The translations under genes and the position numbers were made by a program. Positions 6,136 to 9,267 of a DNA stretch of 9,267 bases are shown piece by piece. The stretch is from Nitrospinae bacterium CG11_big_fil_rev_8_21_14_0_20_56_8 (GTDB lineage Bacteria > Nitrospinota > Nitrospinia > Nitrospinales > VA-1). The DNA is taken from contig PCWF01000028.1 of NCBI GenBank assembly GCA_002796165.1, positions 365 to 9,631 of the forward strand, given 5' to 3'. The stretch's first letter is position 1, and each line of letters starts with the position of its first letter. The notes beneath the pieces were generated by a model. That model was not told the DNA's origin. It ran no database searches and worked only from the letters and a program-made list of their open reading frames with translations.

Positions 6136-6612
6136 TCACATCGCCTCGCATTGGCACAACTCGCGGATGTAGCGCACGAGGGAAGCGATCATCTCCTCGC
6201 TCAAGGTATGGCCCCAGGCGGGCATGCAGGGAGCCCGGCCTCCGGCCAACCCGCCCTTTCGGATCACCTCGAACAATTGCGTGTCGGTGCGCGTTTCCAG
6301 GTATTCGGCTTTGGTGTGGTCGCGCGGCGGAACCGCCAGGTGGGTCGCATTCAGGCCGTCTCCTTTTCCGTGTACCCCGTGGCATTGCGTACAGTACCAG
6401 TGGTACGTGTCCCGGGTTTCCTGCGTGACTTGCACTACCGGCTTGGACGATGCGGGCGCCGGTTCCGTCTTAACGGACGGGGGAGGGGATTCCGGGGCCT
6501 TGCCCGAATCGGTTCCGGATCCGGCAGGCTCCTGGGAGCAGGCCGCAAGCAGGCACACGGCGAGCAGAATTCCCAGCATAAACCCCAGCCTGGAGTGGCG
6601 AGATCGGTTCAC
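6136..6612 (-). CDS. Monohaem cytochrome c lipoprotein
   Basis: This 158-residue protein begins with a lipoprotein signal: a basic start, a hydrophobic stretch (about 9-24) and a lipobox LAAC with Cys25 as the probable lipidation site. A Pro/Ser/Thr/Glu-rich linker (26-62) then tethers a class I cytochrome c domain. The haem site is CTQCH (74-78), and Met130 in CMPAWG is the likely sixth ligand. It should sit on the periplasmic side of a membrane as a tethered electron shuttle. The GTG start at 6612 overlaps the preceding dihaem cytochrome stop as GTGA, and AAGGAG (6624-6629) lies 11 bases upstream. An in-frame ATG at 6747 would bury the signal sequence and overlap the upstream gene by more than 100 bases. 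Extra cysteines at 129, 153 and 155 near the C-terminus are unusual for this fold. The electron donor and acceptor are unknown; the operon suggests the dihaem and octahaem proteins. Confidence 0.9.
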   Translation of the reverse strand: MNRSRHSRLGFMLGILLAVCLLAACSQEPAGSGTDSGKAPESPPPSVKTEPAPASSKPVVQVTQETRDTYHWYCTQCHGVHGKGDGLNATHLAVPPRDHTKAEYLETRTDTQLFEVIRKGGLAGGRAPCMPAWGHTLSEEMIASLVRYIRELCQCEAM

Positions 6613-7286
6613 TCTTTTAACAGCTCCTTCCTGAGCGTCATTATGTATTTGGCCAGGTTGACCGCTGTTTCCCCGTCGAGCTGAGGCCGCGGCATGCGTC
6701 CCTTTTCCATGAACCGGTCCGGCGATTCGATCCATTGCACGATCCATTCCGGCTGGAGCCGGTTTCCTGCGTCGTACAGGGAAGGACCGGAGACCCCGCC
6801 GCGCACTTTTCCCGCAAGGTTGATCGATTCATGGCAGGCGATACATCCGTAATCCCGTTCAAATAAAATTTTAACCCGAGCTGTTTGCGCCTTTGAGAGC
6901 GGCTGGGGATCGATGGGAACGGATTTCAGATCGGGCAATTTCAGGGAGAGCAGGTATTCCGCCACCGCCTGGGCCTCTTTAGCGTTCAGAGCGGGATGGG
7001 GCTCGGGCGTGATGCCGTCGGGGAAATCCGCGCGTCCGCTATATCCCGATTTGCGAATGACCTCCGGTTTCTGCAAAAAACGATTCAGCCAGGTTTTCTG
7101 GAACTTGTTACCCGCGTAAAACAGATCGGGTGCCGGGGTACCCGTCTCCCCCTCCGCGGAGAACCGATGACAGTTGGCGCATCCCTTTTCCTGGATCGCG
7201 GCGGGTTGGGCCGCGAGACCTCCCGGCAGTAAAAAAAACAGGGCGAAGGACAGGATGAGCATGGGGCGCATTGCGGCGGGTTTCAT
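6609..7286 (-). CDS. Dihaem cytochrome c, periplasmic
   Basis: This 225-residue protein has a Sec-type signal peptide (hydrophobic about 9-20, probable cleavage near Ala26) followed by two class I cytochrome c domains. Haem sites are CANCH (36-40) and CIACH (148-152). Domain 2 has Met198 in GRMPRPQL at the usual place for the axial methionine. Domain 1 contains no methionine at all; where other members have a KMP-type motif it reads GRADFPDG (84-91), and His97 is a candidate replacement ligand. The two domains share the pattern of haem site, then PAPDLFYAGN or GPSLYDAGN, then a W-containing helix, which suggests internal duplication. The ATG at 7286 overlaps the octahaem gene stop (ATGA), so translation is likely coupled; a second ATG five codons in is also possible. 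The GTGA overlap at the other end links it to the lipoprotein gene. The role is probably to relay electrons between its neighbours in the periplasm. Confidence 0.9.
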   Translation of the reverse strand: MKPAAMRPMLILSFALFFLLPGGLAAQPAAIQEKGCANCHRFSAEGETGTPAPDLFYAGNKFQKTWLNRFLQKPEVIRKSGYSGRADFPDGITPEPHPALNAKEAQAVAEYLLSLKLPDLKSVPIDPQPLSKAQTARVKILFERDYGCIACHESINLAGKVRGGVSGPSLYDAGNRLQPEWIVQWIESPDRFMEKGRMPRPQLDGETAVNLAKYIMTLRKELLKE

Positions 7287-9267
7287 GGGACGGGTCGGGT
7301 TAGGGACGAATCCGGGGCAACGGGAGTGGTAGATCCCGAAGTATGGGGTGGAACGTCGGCCGCGTCCTGGCCGCTCCCGCCGCCCGCCTCCGCCGGAGCC
7401 AGTTGGGATTTGATCTGCTGTTCTTTCGCCTGATGCCGGATGTCGTAAGGGTATTCCCCCCGTAGCAGGAGCCGGGGGAAACTCAATTCTTTCAAGTCCA
7501 GGTAGCGCAGGGCGCGGTACGTTTTATCCCGCTTGCGCAAGGAGTCCATTTCTTCCCGGGTGAGGAACCGGGCTGGCGGGGGATAGGCGGTTTGTATCGC
7601 TTCTCCCGCTCCGGTGACCACCTGTTTGGGTTGGAGCGATTGAAAGGGATGATTTCCCGTTTTCAATACCTCGTTCCACTCCGCGGCGTTTGAAACCCTT
7701 TTCAGGGCGGGATCGCCCAGCCCCATCGCCACCGGGTTTTCGTGACAGCTTTCGCAGGACCGCACCGCTTTGCGGATGGTGTGCGGAGTGTAGGGAAGAA
7801 GCGTCAGACCGGGCTTCCCATCCGCCGTAACGGGAACCTGGGGCGGATCGAATCCGTTGGCGTTTTCTTTAAGGAGCAGGTACTGATACCGGGGTTTCAT
7901 GATGGAATATTTTCCCTGCGGGTTTTTCCCCAGGATGAGGTTGGACCAGCCGGTTTCCGAAAACAGTCCGATCCAGGCTCCGTCGATCCAGTTGCCCTCG
8001 ATGCCCTTGGGGCGCGATTTCGCGGTGAGCCAGTCCAGCATTTTTACCTGCGAAAATTTCGTGTCAAAGTTGGAGACCAGGTATTGAAGCGTGGGATCGG
8101 CGAGGGTCCATTGCTTCCATTTTTGCGGATCGAATCGGTTCGGATTGAGGAGATGCAACCCCCACTCCCCGGCGGACCATCGGGCGTGGCAGGTGGCGCA
8201 CTCCATCTTTTCCATATGTTTGACGACCCGGTGTGCCGGAGGTTTCTCGATGTTCTTCAAAATCGGAACGGAATGCTTGCTCCCCGTAACTTTGGAATAG
8301 AGGGTCCACTCATCTTTTTCCCGTTTGATGTTCGGCAGAGGTACTCCGCGCGAGGTGAGCAGAATCGTGTCCCCGAACCGGATCTTCCGGCTGAGGTTGG
8401 GATTCCGGCCGATGGATTTCAGAATATCCCCGGACCGCGGATCCGATTTTATCAGGAGAAATTCGTCGGGGTATTTGGAGTGGGTTCCATGGCAATCGGA
8501 ACATTGGATCTCGGATCCGGAGACCCATTTGCCGTCGGGGCCTTCATGACCTTTCAAATCCCGCCCCCCATGGCAGTCGATGCAATGCATTCCTTTTTCG
8601 CGGTGAATGTCGGGAAGGAGGAACGTGTGTTCTCGTCCATACAGCACGGGACGGGTTTTCCGCACCGCATCCGGCGTGGTTTCAGGCCGCTCCGGTTTCC
8701 CCATCAGCCCCTCGAATTCGTTTCCCACCCCGTTGTGGTTGTGGCAATGCTCGCATTGGACGCTGGGAACCGCGAGGGTGAACTTGTGGAGCAGGGGATA
8801 ACCGCGCGGATTTTTCAGCGAGTTGGCGGCGAATTTTCGTTCAAACCGGTTCACCCGGGCGTGCACTTCCTTCTTCTGTTTCTTCTGGATGGCCCGGTCG
8901 TGGGTGAGGGACATCCCGTCGTTTCCATAAACCATGTGGCAGGCGGCACAGCCGCTGGCGCGGTAATCTCCGGGCCGGTGCGGCGCCTCCGACTGGAGAT
9001 GGCACCGCAGGCATTGGGTCTTCAGGTAACGGTCGGCGAAATGGTCCTTCCCGGCGGGCGGAAGGGGTTGCTCCCCTTCACCCGGATTGAGCGAGTAGGG
9101 TGGTTCGTTGGGGGCTTGCGCGCCCAGGGCGTATCGGGTGGCGTTGATGATGCCGCGGGCGGAGGCCATGGAGGAAAACGCCATTTTCTTGATCTGATCC
9201 GCATGGCATTTGCCGCAATACTCGGGTGCGTGTTCCATGTCGGACGGATTGGACACGAGGTCTTCAT
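7283..9267 (-). CDS. Octahaem cytochrome c, 5' end beyond the window
   Basis: At least 660 residues of a large multihaem cytochrome c are visible. Numbering from the in-frame GTG at 9256, eight CxxCH sites lie at residues 14, 82, 103, 168, 225, 252, 353 and 501. The first site, CGKCHADQIKKMAFSSMA, and the closely spaced second and third sites resemble the start of cytochrome c554/c-prime-like multihaem proteins. The frame stays open through the right edge and no signal peptide is visible, although covalent haem attachment requires export; the true start, and perhaps more haems, therefore lies upstream. Between haems 7 and 8 is a 143-residue haem-free segment rich in Trp and Tyr. After haem 8 come about 150 further residues ending in a Gly/Ser/Thr/Pro-rich tail with no membrane helix. 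The tyrosine/haem pattern of hydroxylamine oxidoreductase is not evident. It is the first visible gene of the cytochrome operon. It may be a periplasmic or extracytoplasmic redox enzyme or an electron conduit; the substrate is unknown. Confidence 0.88.
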   Translation of the reverse strand, partial: EDLVSNPSDMEHAPEYCGKCHADQIKKMAFSSMASARGIINATRYALGAQAPNEPPYSLNPGEGEQPLPPAGKDHFADRYLKTQCLRCHLQSEAPHRPGDYRASGCAACHMVYGNDGMSLTHDRAIQKKQKKEVHARVNRFERKFAANSLKNPRGYPLLHKFTLAVPSVQCEHCHNHNGVGNEFEGLMGKPERPETTPDAVRKTRPVLYGREHTFLLPDIHREKGMHCIDCHGGRDLKGHEGPDGKWVSGSEIQCSDCHGTHSKYPDEFLLIKSDPRSGDILKSIGRNPNLSRKIRFGDTILLTSRGVPLPNIKREKDEWTLYSKVTGSKHSVPILKNIEKPPAHRVVKHMEKMECATCHARWSAGEWGLHLLNPNRFDPQKWKQWTLADPTLQYLVSNFDTKFSQVKMLDWLTAKSRPKGIEGNWIDGAWIGLFSETGWSNLILGKNPQGKYSIMKPRYQYLLLKENANGFDPPQVPVTADGKPGLTLLPYTPHTIRKAVRSCESCHENPVAMGLGDPALKRVSNAAEWNEVLKTGNHPFQSLQPKQVVTGAGEAIQTAYPPPARFLTREEMDSLRKRDKTYRALRYLDLKELSFPRLLLRGEYPYDIRHQAKEQQIKSQLAPAEAGGGSGQDAADVPPHTSGSTTPVAPDSSLTRPVP

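Noticed and set aside
6106..6138. Intrinsic terminator for the cytochrome operon
   Set aside because: Short GC palindromes are present, but on the minus strand no T-tract follows, so I list only an inverted repeat.
6613..6747. ATG at 6747 as start of the cytochrome lipoprotein
   Set aside because: It would place 45 polar residues before the lipoprotein signal and overlap the dihaem gene; the GTG at 6612 with AAGGAG and GTGA coupling fits better.
9022..9267. Minus-strand open frame with ATG at the right edge
   Set aside because: It is a shifted frame over the first three haem motifs of the octahaem gene, contains no CxxCH and has biased composition.
7283..9267. Identity as hydroxylamine oxidoreductase, because of eight haems
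   Set aside because: Haem spacing differs, with a long gap before the last site, and I see no matching catalytic crosslinking tyrosine context.

Overview
The window suggests a Gram-negative, respiring bacterium with fairly high GC. LptG implies an LPS outer membrane, and multihaem c-type cytochromes imply a periplasmic electron-transfer chain. The gene mix would fit a lineage such as Nitrospinota or a deltaproteobacterial-type phylum. That placement is inference and is not secure from nine kilobases. I see no tRNA, rRNA, CRISPR array, insertion sequence, integrase or phage gene. Apart from its cytochrome operon the region looks like ordinary chromosome. Every gene but one is on the minus strand, and no gene-free stretch exceeds about 230 bases.

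Layout, in minus-strand transcription order from the right edge. (1) 9267-6136 is a cytochrome c operon: an octahaem cytochrome whose 5' end lies outside the window, a dihaem cytochrome c with a signal peptide, and a monohaem cytochrome c lipoprotein. They are joined by two 4-base start/stop overlaps. Eleven CxxCH haem sites are visible, and together they look like one coupled electron-transfer module of unknown partner and substrate. (2) 6135-5910 is a spacer with a good extended -10 promoter on the minus strand. (3) 5909-3982 holds a DUF1015-family gene and the ribosome-assembly GTPase gene engB/ysxC, overlapping by ATGA. (4) The only plus-strand gene, 3575-3901, encodes a thioredoxin-like [2Fe-2S] ferredoxin. 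Its strong intrinsic terminator lies inside the 3' coding end of the convergent engB. (5) After an AT-rich divergent spacer, 3482-339 carries an AmgK-like sugar kinase, LptG and a Ppx/GppA phosphatase, tightly packed and probably one operon. (6) At the left edge is the 5' end of an acetolactate synthase large-subunit-type gene. Its own sigma70-like promoter lies just after the phosphatase stop codon.

Functionally, the AmgK-lptG pair points to cell-envelope work (peptidoglycan sugar salvage and LPS export). engB and DUF1015 are housekeeping. The cytochrome operon is the part most likely to hold undescribed biology. Its octahaem protein has a long haem-free stretch before the last haem and a haem-free C-terminal region. 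The first haem domain of its dihaem partner appears to lack a methionine axial ligand.
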